Origin: CAWUEX02 sp963921305
GTDB lineage: Bacteria; Pseudomonadota; Alphaproteobacteria; Rhodospirillales; Rhodospirillaceae
Direction of reading: 5' to 3'
Assembly (NCBI GenBank): GCA_963921305.4
Contig: CAWUEX030000002.1
Coordinates: 992,001-1,056,000 of the forward strand
Length of the DNA stretch: 64,000 nucleotides
Shown: in pieces, positions 45,045 through 54,141 of the stretch
Layout: each line of letters begins with the position of its first letter
Numbering within the stretch: position 1 is the stretch's first letter
Made by a program: the position numbers and the translations under genes
The notes under the pieces: generated by a model
Seen by the model: only the letters and a program-made list of their open reading frames with translations
Told to the model about the DNA's origin: nothing
Databases searched by the model: none

Positions 45045-46099
45045 TCAACCGCCGCCGGCGAGGCTTTCCTGGCGCGCGACGAAGGCGTCTTTGCCTTCTT
45101 GCACCAAGTCATAAATGCGCTGGGCCTCGCCGCCGAGTTTGGTGATCAAGTCTGCGTGGGTGGCGCGGGCCAGTTCGGCCCAGGGCGCGACATCGGCCAG
45201 TGATAAACGGTGAACGTTCACGCCTTCGTTTTCGACCGCGGCCAGTTCGAGCACCAGAGAGTCGCGCGTGTCTTTGCGCACAAACTGCTGGTCGGGAAAA
45301 CTGTTGCGCATGATGCGCTGGTCTTCGGGCGCGAGACTATCCAGCCAGTCCGCGTTCGCCAGCAACGCGGCAAAGGAATAGGCGTGGCGGGTCAGCGTCA
45401 GATGGGGGCCTCCTGAAACAAACCGGCGCGGGCGTACATCAGGGTTGAGGACTCGCCGCCGTCGATCAGACCGGTCTGCAATCCGGGAATGACATCGGGA
45501 AAAGATAGGTTGATCACATCCGCGCCGATGGCGCCGAGAAACGCCTGCGAGGTTTCATAAGGCAACGCGCGCAGACGATAGCCCTCGGCATCGCGCGGCG
45601 TGGTCAGCGCCTGCTTGGCGTACAGGTTCATCCAGCCGATCTCAACCCACTGCTGAAACACCAGACCCTTCTGCGCCGCCAACTCTTTGATGGCCGGGGT
45701 GACGAATTCGTCGACCACGAAATCGAGTTCGTCCGGGCCGTCGAACAGATAGGGCATATTGAGCACGGCGACTTCAGGCACCACTTGGGCGAAGCCGCTT
45801 TCGCCGACAATCCCCACCTGACCGCGCCCGCGCCGCAGCGCCTGCATGACGAGATCGTCGCCACCGATTTGGCCGTGGACCAGCATTTGCAATTCAATGC
45901 GACCGTCTGACTTTTCCGTCACCGCCTGATCGAACATCTGCCACAGCTTGTCCCCCGGCCCGCCTGGCGGCGCGTTGGCCATCACGGTCACCTCAAGCGC
46001 AGGACCCGGCGGCTGCTCGCCGATCTGGGCCCATGCGGGCCACGCTGAAATGATGAAAGCGAAAACGAGGACCAAATTTCGCAACATATGAGACATCAA
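45045..46099 (-). pseudogene. TRAP transporter binding protein DctP, frameshifted
   Basis: The first part (46099-45398, 233 residues) has a signal peptide and a DctP-like start through 'DGGESSTLMYARAGLFQEAP'. The reading then stops. The rest continues in another frame from near 45400 as 'HLTLTRHAYSFAALLANADW' to the normal end at 45045. Together they make about 350 residues, the usual DctP length. Adding one base to the G run at 45404-45408 (five Gs) rejoins the frame. The start overlaps the upstream VOC gene by 4 bases. Confidence 0.85.
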
Positions 46100-47142
46100 A
46101 GCTGTTCAAAGAAATCGATGCGCGCGCCGTTGGGGGCTTTCAACGTCATCATCTTCACCGGCCCGTAGGGCGGCACAGTCATTTCCGTGACCGGTGTGGC
46201 GATGGGATAGTCCGCCGCAGCGACCTGCGCAGCGAGCGCCTCAATATCGTCCACCGGCACACGGGTGCTGAGAATGCCCAGGTTGGGCGGATCGGTGCGC
46301 TGGGTGAAATCACGCCCGGTGAGCCCTTCCGACATGAGAATTTGGATTGAGCCGTTGCGGTCGGTCTCGCTGGGCGCGTAGGCCGCAAACTGCCGCGCGG
46401 CGGAACTGGCCAGGTTGGCTGGAATGCCGGTGGGATTGAAGCCCGGCTCCGGCGTGGTCGACCGGCCCGACAGATGCACGGTCCAGCCCAGCACATCGGC
46501 GAAGAACGTCTCGTTAGCCTCGTAGTCGGCGACGATGAGCGCCGTATTGAACGGCCAGCCCCAACCGCTCTCTGAGCCCGCTTCGGTTTTGTCGTAGGGC
46601 GGGGCGTTGCGCTGCATCAGGCATAGGGCTTCGCCGTTCGGCCCGCGCATGATGGACTCGGTGATGTCGAAGGGATCAAGCATGTAGTGCACCGGATCGT
46701 TGTAGCCCTGCCAACCGCGATCCCGCAGTTGGTGGAACACCGCCTCGACGTCATCGACGTAGACATAGAGATCGAAATACCCGCCGTGATCCCAGGCCAT
46801 GCCGGAGGAGCGGATTTGATCCTGCTCGACGCCATAGATTTTCACCAGACGCACGAAGCGGTCCGCCGGGCCCTTGCGCAAGACGACCTCATGGATGGGC
46901 GTATCCTCGGGCAGATTCCAATAGGCAGCGAGGGCGGCATCGGCGGGGCCGTCGCACACCACCTCGAACCCGCCGACGGTTTGCCAGGTGTCGTTGGCGG
47001 CATCGAGGTCGGCGACGCTGATTACGGACTCCTGAAAGCCGGTGATGGCGGCAGAAGACACATCGTCCACCACACAAGCGGCGTGTACGGCAGGGGCGGC
47101 AAGCAAGGCGGCGAGAGCGAGACCAAAGGCGCGCAGATGCAT
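46096..47142 (-). CDS. Exported VOC-family protein, paralog 2
   Basis: The 348-residue protein has a signal peptide ('ALAALLAAPAVHAACVV') and two VOC modules. Shared elements with the paralog at 43091 include 'YGVEQDQIRSSGMAWDHGGY', 'RGWQGYNDPV' and the end 'VPPYGPVKMMTLKAPNGARI'. It is transcribed ahead of the frameshifted DctP gene and overlaps its start by 4 bases (ATGA), so the two were built as a coupled pair. Metal ligands are not assigned. Confidence 0.85.
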   Translation of the reverse strand: MHLRAFGLALAALLAAPAVHAACVVDDVSSAAITGFQESVISVADLDAANDTWQTVGGFEVVCDGPADAALAAYWNLPEDTPIHEVVLRKGPADRFVRLVKIYGVEQDQIRSSGMAWDHGGYFDLYVYVDDVEAVFHQLRDRGWQGYNDPVHYMLDPFDITESIMRGPNGEALCLMQRNAPPYDKTEAGSESGWGWPFNTALIVADYEANETFFADVLGWTVHLSGRSTTPEPGFNPTGIPANLASSAARQFAAYAPSETDRNGSIQILMSEGLTGRDFTQRTDPPNLGILSTRVPVDDIEALAAQVAAADYPIATPVTEMTVPPYGPVKMMTLKAPNGARIDFFEQL

Positions 47143-47229
47143 AGCGGAGGGCCTTTAATGAAACACGGTGTGCGGTAGTCTATCCGCCATGTGTAAGAAC
47201 GTCAGCCCTGACTTTTAAACGCGGCGGGC

Positions 47230-47790
47230 ATGAGTCTCAGAGACAGAAGGTATGTTTTGAACATGACTGAGGAGAGTGCCGAACCTTCAGAGCCGCGAAC
47301 CGAGCGCGAGAAAGTCGCTCTGTTCATAGGCCGGAACGCCGAGCGGTATTTGCGCCTGTACGACGAGATGATCGCGTTCGAGGATGAGGAACAAGCTGCC
47401 AAGGGACGTACCTTTCGCGTCGGCGATGCGGATTTCTTCAGCCTGCCGATCCTGCTGGTAGCGCCGTTGTGGCTGGTCTACCGCAAGTTCTATTTGTGGG
47501 CGGCGGCATGGTTCTTAGCGATATTTGTGTGGGACCTGATCACCATGAACCTGATGCCTGAGGGTGTGATGTCCAACGCCGCGTTTTATGGGGTGGTGAT
47601 AGGCGTGTCCGTCTGGGCCGCACTGAGCTTTCCCATCCGCTATGTAAAGTATGCGCGGCGGCAGGCGAAGGAACTAGCGCCGGATGACCTCACCCGGACC
47701 GGCGGCGCGTCCTGGCTAAGCGTTCTAGCGTGTTTGCTGATTCTCTATCTGTTCGAAGTGATGTTGGCGCAGGTCATTCCGTCGGCTTGA
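47230..47790 (+). CDS. Small membrane protein, DUF2628-like
   Basis: The 186-residue protein has a charged N-terminal helix ('RNAERYLRLYDEMIAFEDEE') and three or four hydrophobic segments, with 'LPILLVAPLWLVYRKFYLWA', the pattern I associate with DUF2628 membrane proteins. Function is unknown. ATG starts at 47230 and 47263 are both in frame. The 3' end overlaps the convergent acyltransferase gene by 17 bases. Confidence 0.7.
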   Translation: MSLRDRRYVLNMTEESAEPSEPRTEREKVALFIGRNAERYLRLYDEMIAFEDEEQAAKGRTFRVGDADFFSLPILLVAPLWLVYRKFYLWAAAWFLAIFVWDLITMNLMPEGVMSNAAFYGVVIGVSVWAALSFPIRYVKYARRQAKELAPDDLTRTGGASWLSVLACLLILYLFEVMLAQVIPSA

Positions 47791-48478
47791 AGATGAGATC
47801 GATGACGTTGTGGCGCGATGGTTTCGTCTCCACATTCGGGTGCTGCCCGAACGCCACGTGACCTGGAGGCACCTGGCCACCAAGCACTGTGGTTCCGGCG
47901 GCGATCATGCAGTTATCCCCCACCTCCACCTTGCCGATGACCCGGCTGCCGCCATAGAGCACCACACCTTCGCCGAAGGTGGGCGCGTTGCCGTCGAGGT
48001 CACTGCCGACGCTGACGTTTTGATAGGCGCAAAAATAGTTGCCGTAGCTGGCCCGGCCCAGCACCGTGCCGACCGGGTGCACGAGCGCGAACACCTCCGG
48101 CAGCTCGACCTCATAAAACGCATCGAGCCCATGCAGCGCCTTGTTCAGCGCGTAGGCCTTTTCCTTCACCGGCGTGGGCCCGCCTTGGCGGTGCACCGTG
48201 TTGGCCAGATAATACAAAAAGATGGCATGCTGATCGGTGTGGAGGTGGTGGTAGTGAGGGCCGTCGCGCTCAGTGTGAAAGCCCTTGAGCGCGGCGTTGA
48301 GCACACAATGCTCCATGCGCTCAAGTGCGGCGGTGACGTATTTTTTGAGCTGCGGGCGCACGGGAAAGCCGTCCGGAAACAGGGCGTCTATCTGCCCGGC
48401 GATGTAGGCGGTGAGATCCTCGACCGACAGCGAGGTTGAGAAGGCTGGCTCTTCTGTTTTTGCGGGAGGGCGGCCCAT
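47774..48478 (-). CDS. Hexapeptide-repeat acyltransferase, CysE-like
   Basis: The 234-residue protein has a helical N-terminal half and a left-handed beta-helix C-terminal half resembling serine acetyltransferase: 'FALVHPVGTVLGRASYGNYF', 'GEGVVLYGGSRVIGKVEVGD' and 'IAAGTTVLGGQVPPGHVAFG'. It probably acetylates a sugar in this glycan locus rather than serine. The ATG at 48478 ('MGRPPAK') is chosen; a start at 48700 would lie inside the hisF-like gene. It is last in the wbpG-hisH-hisF unit. Confidence 0.82.
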   Translation of the reverse strand: MGRPPAKTEEPAFSTSLSVEDLTAYIAGQIDALFPDGFPVRPQLKKYVTAALERMEHCVLNAALKGFHTERDGPHYHHLHTDQHAIFLYYLANTVHRQGGPTPVKEKAYALNKALHGLDAFYEVELPEVFALVHPVGTVLGRASYGNYFCAYQNVSVGSDLDGNAPTFGEGVVLYGGSRVIGKVEVGDNCMIAAGTTVLGGQVPPGHVAFGQHPNVETKPSRHNVIDLIFKPTE

Positions 48479-48500
48479 AAGTGGTCCTAGTTTTGTGGTC

Positions 48501-49277
48501 TTAATTCCGGCTTGTCTTGCTGGCGCGCACATTAATGCCGTTGGACGACAGATGCGAGCGCAGCTTGATGGGGCTGTGATCGGTGAAGAGAAACAGCGAG
48601 GAAATCGCCACCGCCGAGGCGCCGGCACCGAAGGCCTCAATACAGTGCTGCAGCCCGCCGCAGCCGCCGGACACCACCAGGGGCACGTCGAGCTTTTCAT
48701 CCAGGGCGGCGATCATGTCGGCATCATATCCGGTCATCATGCCGTCGCGGTCGATGGAGGTGATAAGGATTTCTCCGCAGTTGGACTCCTGCATCTTCAG
48801 CGCCCAGTCCACCGGGTTGTGGCTCGTCTTTTCGCGCCCGCCGTCGATAAAGACACGGGGCACTCCCGGGGCGATCTCTTTGTAGTCGATGGAGACCGTG
48901 ATGCACTGATCGCCGAACTGCTGGGCAGCGGCGGCGACAAACTTTGGATCACGGACGGCGTGTGAATTGACTGAGACTTTGTCTGCCCCCGCGCGCAGCA
49001 GCGCGTTGATGTCGTCCAGAGACGTCACCCCGCCACCAACGGTAAACGGCATGAAAATTTCCTCGGACATCTGTTTGACGATATCGCGCACCTGCTGTTT
49101 GGACTCCTCACTGGGCACGATGTCGAGGACGATGAACTCATCGGCGCCGTAATCGTTGTAGACCTTGGCGGTGGACACCGGGTTGCCGGCCATCCGCTCG
49201 TCGTCGAAGAACTGGCGGTACTTCACCAACCGTCCGTCGCGGAGCAGGAACTTAGGGATGATGCGGCGCTTGAGCAT
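48501..49277 (-). CDS. HisF2/WbuZ-type glutaminase-partner protein
   Basis: The 258-residue TIM barrel is homologous to HisF, with 'YNDYGADEFIVLDI', 'PFTVGGGVTSLDDINALL' and 'ITSIDRDGMMTGYDADMI'. The HisF catalytic Asp11 is replaced by Leu11 in 'MLKRRIIPKFLLRDG', while the Asp of 'VSIDYKE' remains. This fits the HisF2 type (as in P. aeruginosa O-antigen loci), thought to pass ammonia from HisH to WbpG rather than make imidazole glycerol phosphate. It starts 5 bases after the hisH stop. Confidence 0.9.
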   Translation of the reverse strand: MLKRRIIPKFLLRDGRLVKYRQFFDDERMAGNPVSTAKVYNDYGADEFIVLDIVPSEESKQQVRDIVKQMSEEIFMPFTVGGGVTSLDDINALLRAGADKVSVNSHAVRDPKFVAAAAQQFGDQCITVSIDYKEIAPGVPRVFIDGGREKTSHNPVDWALKMQESNCGEILITSIDRDGMMTGYDADMIAALDEKLDVPLVVSGGCGGLQHCIEAFGAGASAVAISSLFLFTDHSPIKLRSHLSSNGINVRASKTSRN

Positions 49278-49282
49278 GAGCC

Positions 49283-49909
49283 TTACGCCTTCCAACTCAC
49301 AAAGTTTTCCAGCAGCTCGATGCCGGAGTCCTGACTCTTTTCCGGATGGAATTGGGTGGTGACGATGTTGTCCCACGCCAAGGTGCAGACAAACTTGGCG
49401 CCGTAGTCGCAGGTGCCGAGAATCTTATCCGTGTCCGGCGTGGTCACGGCGTAGGAGTGGACGAAGTAGAAGACGAGTGTTTCTGGACTGAACCCCTGAA
49501 AGAGGGGGTGTTCGGACGCCAGGTCTACCTGGTTCCAGCCCATGTGGGGGATTTTGAGGCAGTCCGGGCCGGGCTCTAGGCGGCGCACCTCTGCGTCCAA
49601 CCAGCCCAGACCGGCGTGTTCGCCGTGTTCGAAGCCCGTCGCCGCAAGCACTTGCATGCCGACGCAGATGCCGAAAAAGGGTTTGCCCTTTTCGATCACG
49701 TTGCGGTGCAGGATTTCGGGCAGGCCACGTGCGTGCAGGGCGTCAACTGCATCGCCAAAAGCGCCGACACCGGGCAGGAGAATGTGGGAGGCGTTGTCGA
49801 TCTCCGTCGCGTCATCTGTGATGACCGCATCGACGCCAATGTAGTCGAACGCATTGTAAACCGAGCGGACATTGCCGCGCCCGTAATCGATGATGGCGAC
49901 GGAGGTCAT
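49283..49909 (-). CDS. HisH2-type glutamine amidotransferase
   Basis: The 208-residue class I glutaminase has the nucleophile C82 in 'PFFGICVGMQVLA' and the catalytic H188 and E190 in 'TTQFHPEKSQ'. It makes ammonia from glutamine. The neighbours, a HisF2-type protein downstream and a WbpG-type amidotransferase upstream, show that it serves sugar amidination and not histidine synthesis. Length is normal for HisH. Confidence 0.92.
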   Translation of the reverse strand: MTSVAIIDYGRGNVRSVYNAFDYIGVDAVITDDATEIDNASHILLPGVGAFGDAVDALHARGLPEILHRNVIEKGKPFFGICVGMQVLAATGFEHGEHAGLGWLDAEVRRLEPGPDCLKIPHMGWNQVDLASEHPLFQGFSPETLVFYFVHSYAVTTPDTDKILGTCDYGAKFVCTLAWDNIVTTQFHPEKSQDSGIELLENFVSWKA

Positions 49910-49945
49910 GAGAGAAGTATAGCGCGGGAGCGACGGGCGGTCGCG

Positions 49946-51118
49946 CTACCCGCCAATCTTGATTGACGGCCGGTCGGGCCAGGGCACGTTGGTGCGGTCC
50001 CATTCATCCATGTCGGGCATGCGCTCACCGTCTTCCACCTGGTTGGGTTGGAAGCGGTGAGGGTCCACCTGGTGCGACATCGCACACTCGAGAAACTCCT
50101 CCTCGGTCATGTGAAGATATTCGAGGAAGATATCGAGTGAGGGCGGGCGCTTGCCGTCGTATTCCTTTTCCAGTTCCGCACCACGCTCGCGGGTCATGCG
50201 TCCGTTGCGGATTTCGATGTTGGCGAGGTGGTTGGTGCGCCCGAAGCCGCGCTTGATGTACTTGAGGTAATCGCGGATGCCCTGCATGTGGCATTCGATC
50301 TTCTCGTAATCGAACTCCGGCGGGATGCCCTCGACGCGGTCGCCCTGCCAGCCGAGCTCGCTCTTGATGATCTCGACCTGCTTTTTGGTGTCCCACTTGA
50401 CGTAGTTGCCGAGACAGACCGAGCGAACCCCGAGTTTGCGCAGCTCCTTGCGCGGCGGATAGGCGAAGGGATAGAGATCACGCTTGGACACCCGGCCGTT
50501 CAGGTACTCGTACATGTCATCTGCGGTCATGCCGAGATTCATGGCGCGGTTGAAACGCTTCTCGTCAACCTCCTCCATTTCTTCATAGGTGTAGAAGCTT
50601 TGGTATTCGGCCAGGCTCTCGCCCCAGAACAGCAGTGGTGTTTCATAGCGCAGTGCCATCTGCATGGTGTGGGCATAGATGCCGGTATGGCAGTGCCAGC
50701 AGAAATCGCCGCGGCGCTTGAGGCTCTCCAGCATGAGCTCGCGCACCACATGCCAGCTTGGGGTGAACTGCACCACGTCAACACCGAGGGTCTTAAAGGT
50801 GCGCTTGTTGTTGTCTTCCAGCTGCGGGCGGTAGAAGCCGTGATCAAACCGCACGACGAGGGGTTTCATCTTCAGCTGGCTGACGATGTACCACAGCTGA
50901 TAGGTGGAATCCTTGCCGCCGGAAAAGGGCACGATGCAGTCGTAAAGCCCTTTGTCTTTGAACTCCGCCACCAGTTCGTCGAGTTGCCGGGCGCGGTCGG
51001 CCCAATCCACCTTTTCTTCCTTGAAGGTGATCTGATTGCAGACGGAACAGGTGCCGGTGTCGTCGAAAGTGGTGGCCTCTGCGGTTTCGGGCAGGAGGCA
51101 CTTGGCGCAGGATTTCAT
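49946..51118 (-). CDS. N-acetyl sugar amidotransferase, WbpG family
   Basis: The 390-residue protein has an N-terminal zinc-like pair (C4xxC7 and C24xxC27 in 'MKSCAKCLLPE' and 'TCSVCNQ') and a PP-loop SGGKDS at 66-71 ('IVPFSGGKDSTYQLWY'). This defines the N-acetyl sugar amidotransferase family (WbpG, PseA, WbuX), which uses ATP and ammonia to turn an N-acetyl group into an acetamidino group on nucleotide sugars. It is first in the unit with hisH2 and hisF2. Confidence 0.92.
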   Translation of the reverse strand: MKSCAKCLLPETAEATTFDDTGTCSVCNQITFKEEKVDWADRARQLDELVAEFKDKGLYDCIVPFSGGKDSTYQLWYIVSQLKMKPLVVRFDHGFYRPQLEDNNKRTFKTLGVDVVQFTPSWHVVRELMLESLKRRGDFCWHCHTGIYAHTMQMALRYETPLLFWGESLAEYQSFYTYEEMEEVDEKRFNRAMNLGMTADDMYEYLNGRVSKRDLYPFAYPPRKELRKLGVRSVCLGNYVKWDTKKQVEIIKSELGWQGDRVEGIPPEFDYEKIECHMQGIRDYLKYIKRGFGRTNHLANIEIRNGRMTRERGAELEKEYDGKRPPSLDIFLEYLHMTEEEFLECAMSHQVDPHRFQPNQVEDGERMPDMDEWDRTNVPWPDRPSIKIGG

Positions 51119-51271
51119 GGGGACGCCTAGCTCGAGTGAATGGGTTGGGAATTATGTAGGGGATTCAACCCGTTCTGGCCAGGGGTGGAGACGGTTTTCG
51201 CGTATGCGGCCTTGGACAACGGGCGTGGAACTGACCATACTCCGGCGCGGCATACAGGTTTGGGACACATC

Positions 51272-52267
51272 GTGAAAGACCAGCCGGACGCGCAAAAAGA
51301 CGGCCTGATCTCAGTCATCATTCCCTTGTTCAACGAGGCGGGGAATGTTGAGCCCCTGTGCGCCGAATTGACGGCAGCGCTGGACGGCCTGGACCGGGCT
51401 TATGAGGTGATCTTCGTCGACGATGGGTCAACCGACGGCACCGGCGATGTGCTGGCTACGGCGGTGGACGGCAACGCACATTTCAAGGCGGTGACGTTTA
51501 AACGCAACGCGGGTCAGACCCCGGCGATGATGGCCGGCATCGATCATGCCGCCGGCGATGTGATCGTGCCCATGGACGGCGACCTGCAGAACGACCCGGC
51601 GGACATCGCCAAGCTGCTCGATAAGCTTGATGAAGGCTATGGCGTGGTTTCCGGCTGGCGGCAAAACCGGCGCGACCGCTTCTGGACCCGGGTGCTGCCG
51701 TCGCGCATCGCCAACGCCATCATCTCCTGGGTATCCGGCGTGCACCTGAAAGATTACGGCTGCACCTTGAAGGCCTACCGCCGCGAGGTACTGGAGGACT
51801 TCCGCCTGTATGGCGAGATGCACCGCTTCGTGCCCGTGTATGCCCATTGGCAGGGTGCGAAGATCGCGGAAGTCGCGGTCAACCACCGGCCCCGCCACAG
51901 CGGTACCTCGAACTACGGCTTGGGGCGTGTATTCAAAGTGCTGCTAGATCTTTTGGTGGTGAAGTTTCTCACCCAGTACGACGCCAAGCCGATTTACATT
52001 TTCGGCACGGTCGGCTTCGGCTTCTTCGGCATCTCGTTTGTTGCCGGGGTGTGGGCGCTGTACCTGAAGTGGTTTGAGGACACCTCCTTCGTGGAAACGC
52101 CACTGCCGCTGTTGTTCACCTTGGGCTTCATAACCGGCGTGATGTGCATTCTGATGGGCCTGCTGGCCGAGTTGATGGTGCGCATCTATTACGAAGCGCA
52201 AGGCAAGCGCCAGTACAGCGTGCGCAAACTGACCAACCTGGAGTCCTCGAACTCCGGTTCTGACTGA
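51272..52267 (+). CDS. Family 2 glycosyltransferase, GtrB/DPM-like
   Basis: The protein of about 332 residues has the GT-A fold ('LISVIIPLFNEAGNVEPLCA', 'EVIFVDDGSTDGTGDVLA', 'DVIVPMDGDLQNDPADIAKL') and two C-terminal helices ('GFGFFGISFVAGVWALYLKW', 'FTLGFITGVMCILMGLLAEL'). These are typical of enzymes that charge undecaprenyl phosphate with a sugar. I chose the GTG at 51272 since residues before it are not conserved; an ATG at 51140 is also in frame. It is divergent from wbpG. Confidence 0.88.
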   Translation: MKDQPDAQKDGLISVIIPLFNEAGNVEPLCAELTAALDGLDRAYEVIFVDDGSTDGTGDVLATAVDGNAHFKAVTFKRNAGQTPAMMAGIDHAAGDVIVPMDGDLQNDPADIAKLLDKLDEGYGVVSGWRQNRRDRFWTRVLPSRIANAIISWVSGVHLKDYGCTLKAYRREVLEDFRLYGEMHRFVPVYAHWQGAKIAEVAVNHRPRHSGTSNYGLGRVFKVLLDLLVVKFLTQYDAKPIYIFGTVGFGFFGISFVAGVWALYLKWFEDTSFVETPLPLLFTLGFITGVMCILMGLLAELMVRIYYEAQGKRQYSVRKLTNLESSNSGSD

Positions 52268-52281
52268 TCCAGGCACCGGCG

Positions 52282-54141
52282 ATGTGCGGCCTGACGGGAT
52301 TTATCGGCGGCGGCGATGAGGCCGTGCTGCGTCGCATGACCGCCGCGCTGTCCCACCGTGGCCCTGATATCGAAGGGGTTTACCTCGATGCCGACGCGCC
52401 TGTGGGGCTGGGACATCGCCGGCTGATCATTCTCGACGCTGAAGGCGGGCGCCAGCCCATGTGGAGCGCCGACGGAAATATCGGCGTCGTCTTCAACGGC
52501 CTCATCTATAATCACCGCGACCTGCGCCGCGCTTTGGAAGGTTTAGGACATGTGTTCGCGTCCGACCACGCGGACACGGAGGTGCTGGTCCATGGCTGGC
52601 GCGCCTGGGGCCAAGAATTGTTCGTCAAACTGGACGGCATGTTTGCCTGCGCCATTTACGACCGCACCGCCGGAACGGTCACGCTGGCACGCGATCGCTT
52701 CGGTGAGAAACCACTTTATATCGGCACGGGATCAGACGCGGTGGTGTTCGGCTCAGAGCTGGCGGCGCTGCGCGCGCATCCATCCATCGCCGACGCACCT
52801 TTAAGCGAGATCGCCCTGAAAAAGTTTTTCGCCCATGGGTTCTTCCCAGCGCCGCACAGCCCGTACATGGGCGTCGAAAAGGTGCGGCCTGGATGTTTGG
52901 TCACCTTCGACGTCAGGACCCGCTCGCGTCGTGACGCGTGTTATTGGCGGTTCGCCTTGGGCGGACATCCGCCGCCAGCGGGCACGCCGGACGATTGGGC
53001 CGAGGAACTCAACGGACTGATAGGCGAGGCTGTTCATTCACGTCTGGAGGCCGATGTGCCGCTGGGATTCTTTCTGTCTGGCGGCATCGATTCCAGTGCC
53101 ATGGTGTCCTACGCAGCGGAGACGCAGACCGCGGCTGATCTTAAGACGTTTGCGATTGGTTTCCGTGAAACCAGTTTTGATGAATCCCCCTGGGCGGAGG
53201 AAATGGCGCTGTACGCCGGGACCACCCACCATGTGGAGATTTGCGACCTGGACGCGGCGGAGCGCGAAATCCCGGAGCTTCTGGGCAAACTGGACGAACC
53301 CCTCGGCGATCCATCGATTTTGCCGACGCACATTCTGTGCCGTTTCGCCCGTGCCCACGTCACCGTGGCCTTGTCCGGCGACGGCGGTGATGAACTTTTT
53401 GCGGGCTATGACCCCTTCCGTGTTTTGCAGCGCGCGCGGCTCTATGACCAATGGATGCCGCAGCCGGTGCATGCCGTGGTGAAATATGTCGCGGCCATGC
53501 TGCCGAAGTCCGATGCGAACATGAGCTTCGACTTCGTGCTCAATCGCGGTCTGCGCGGACTGAAACACCCGGCCAGTCAGTGGCAGCCGCGCTGGCTGGG
53601 CGCGTTGAGCCCAGAGGACATTGCCGATCTGTTCAATACCCCTGTGAACGCGGAAGACTTGTACAGCGAGGCGATTGCGGCGTGGGACGCCTGCCCGAGC
53701 GATCACATCGTCGATAAGACCCTCGACTTCTACACGCGTTTCTATTTACCCGATGGCGTGCTGACCAAAACCGACCGGGCCAGCATGGCGGTGGGATTGG
53801 AACTGCGCAGTCCGCTGTTGGCCAACGGGGTGACCGACTTCGCCCAGCGTTTGCCGTGGACGGTGAAACTGAGAGGCCGCACCACCAAATGGATTCTCAA
53901 ACACGCCCTGCGCGGCCGCCTGCCGTCGGGCATTCTGGCGCGCAAGAAGAAAGGCTTCGGCATTCCGTTGGCGCGCTGGCTGCGTCACATGGACCCGCCC
54001 CCACGTGCGGTGCAAGGCTTGGATAGCACATGGCTGATGAACCGCTGGCGCGATCACGCTGCCGGACGCCGGGACGAGCGTGCCGCGCTGTGGTGCTGGC
54101 TCGCCCTTGCGCACGGACAGACGGCTGAGGCCGCATCGTGA
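52282..54141 (+). CDS. Asparagine synthase-like amidotransferase
   Basis: The 619-residue protein has the N-terminal glutaminase domain with catalytic C2 ('MCGLTGFIGGGDEAVLRRMT') and a PP-loop synthetase domain ('FFLSGGIDSSAMVSYAA'). Such enzymes in polysaccharide loci amidate carboxyl groups of sugars (WbpS-like) as well as making asparagine. Its place between a GT2 and a methyltransferase favours the glycan role. The next gene overlaps its end by 4 bases. Confidence 0.9.
   Translation: MCGLTGFIGGGDEAVLRRMTAALSHRGPDIEGVYLDADAPVGLGHRRLIILDAEGGRQPMWSADGNIGVVFNGLIYNHRDLRRALEGLGHVFASDHADTEVLVHGWRAWGQELFVKLDGMFACAIYDRTAGTVTLARDRFGEKPLYIGTGSDAVVFGSELAALRAHPSIADAPLSEIALKKFFAHGFFPAPHSPYMGVEKVRPGCLVTFDVRTRSRRDACYWRFALGGHPPPAGTPDDWAEELNGLIGEAVHSRLEADVPLGFFLSGGIDSSAMVSYAAETQTAADLKTFAIGFRETSFDESPWAEEMALYAGTTHHVEICDLDAAEREIPELLGKLDEPLGDPSILPTHILCRFARAHVTVALSGDGGDELFAGYDPFRVLQRARLYDQWMPQPVHAVVKYVAAMLPKSDANMSFDFVLNRGLRGLKHPASQWQPRWLGALSPEDIADLFNTPVNAEDLYSEAIAAWDACPSDHIVDKTLDFYTRFYLPDGVLTKTDRASMAVGLELRSPLLANGVTDFAQRLPWTVKLRGRTTKWILKHALRGRLPSGILARKKKGFGIPLARWLRHMDPPPRAVQGLDSTWLMNRWRDHAAGRRDERAALWCWLALAHGQTAEAAS

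Noticed and set aside
48478..48700. Longer acyltransferase starting at 48700
   Set aside because: The added N-terminus is Pro/Cys-rich and lies inside the hisF-like gene in another frame.
49277..49376. Longer HisF-like protein starting at 49376
   Set aside because: The extra 33 residues overlap hisH and are not conserved; the family starts at the ATG at 49277.
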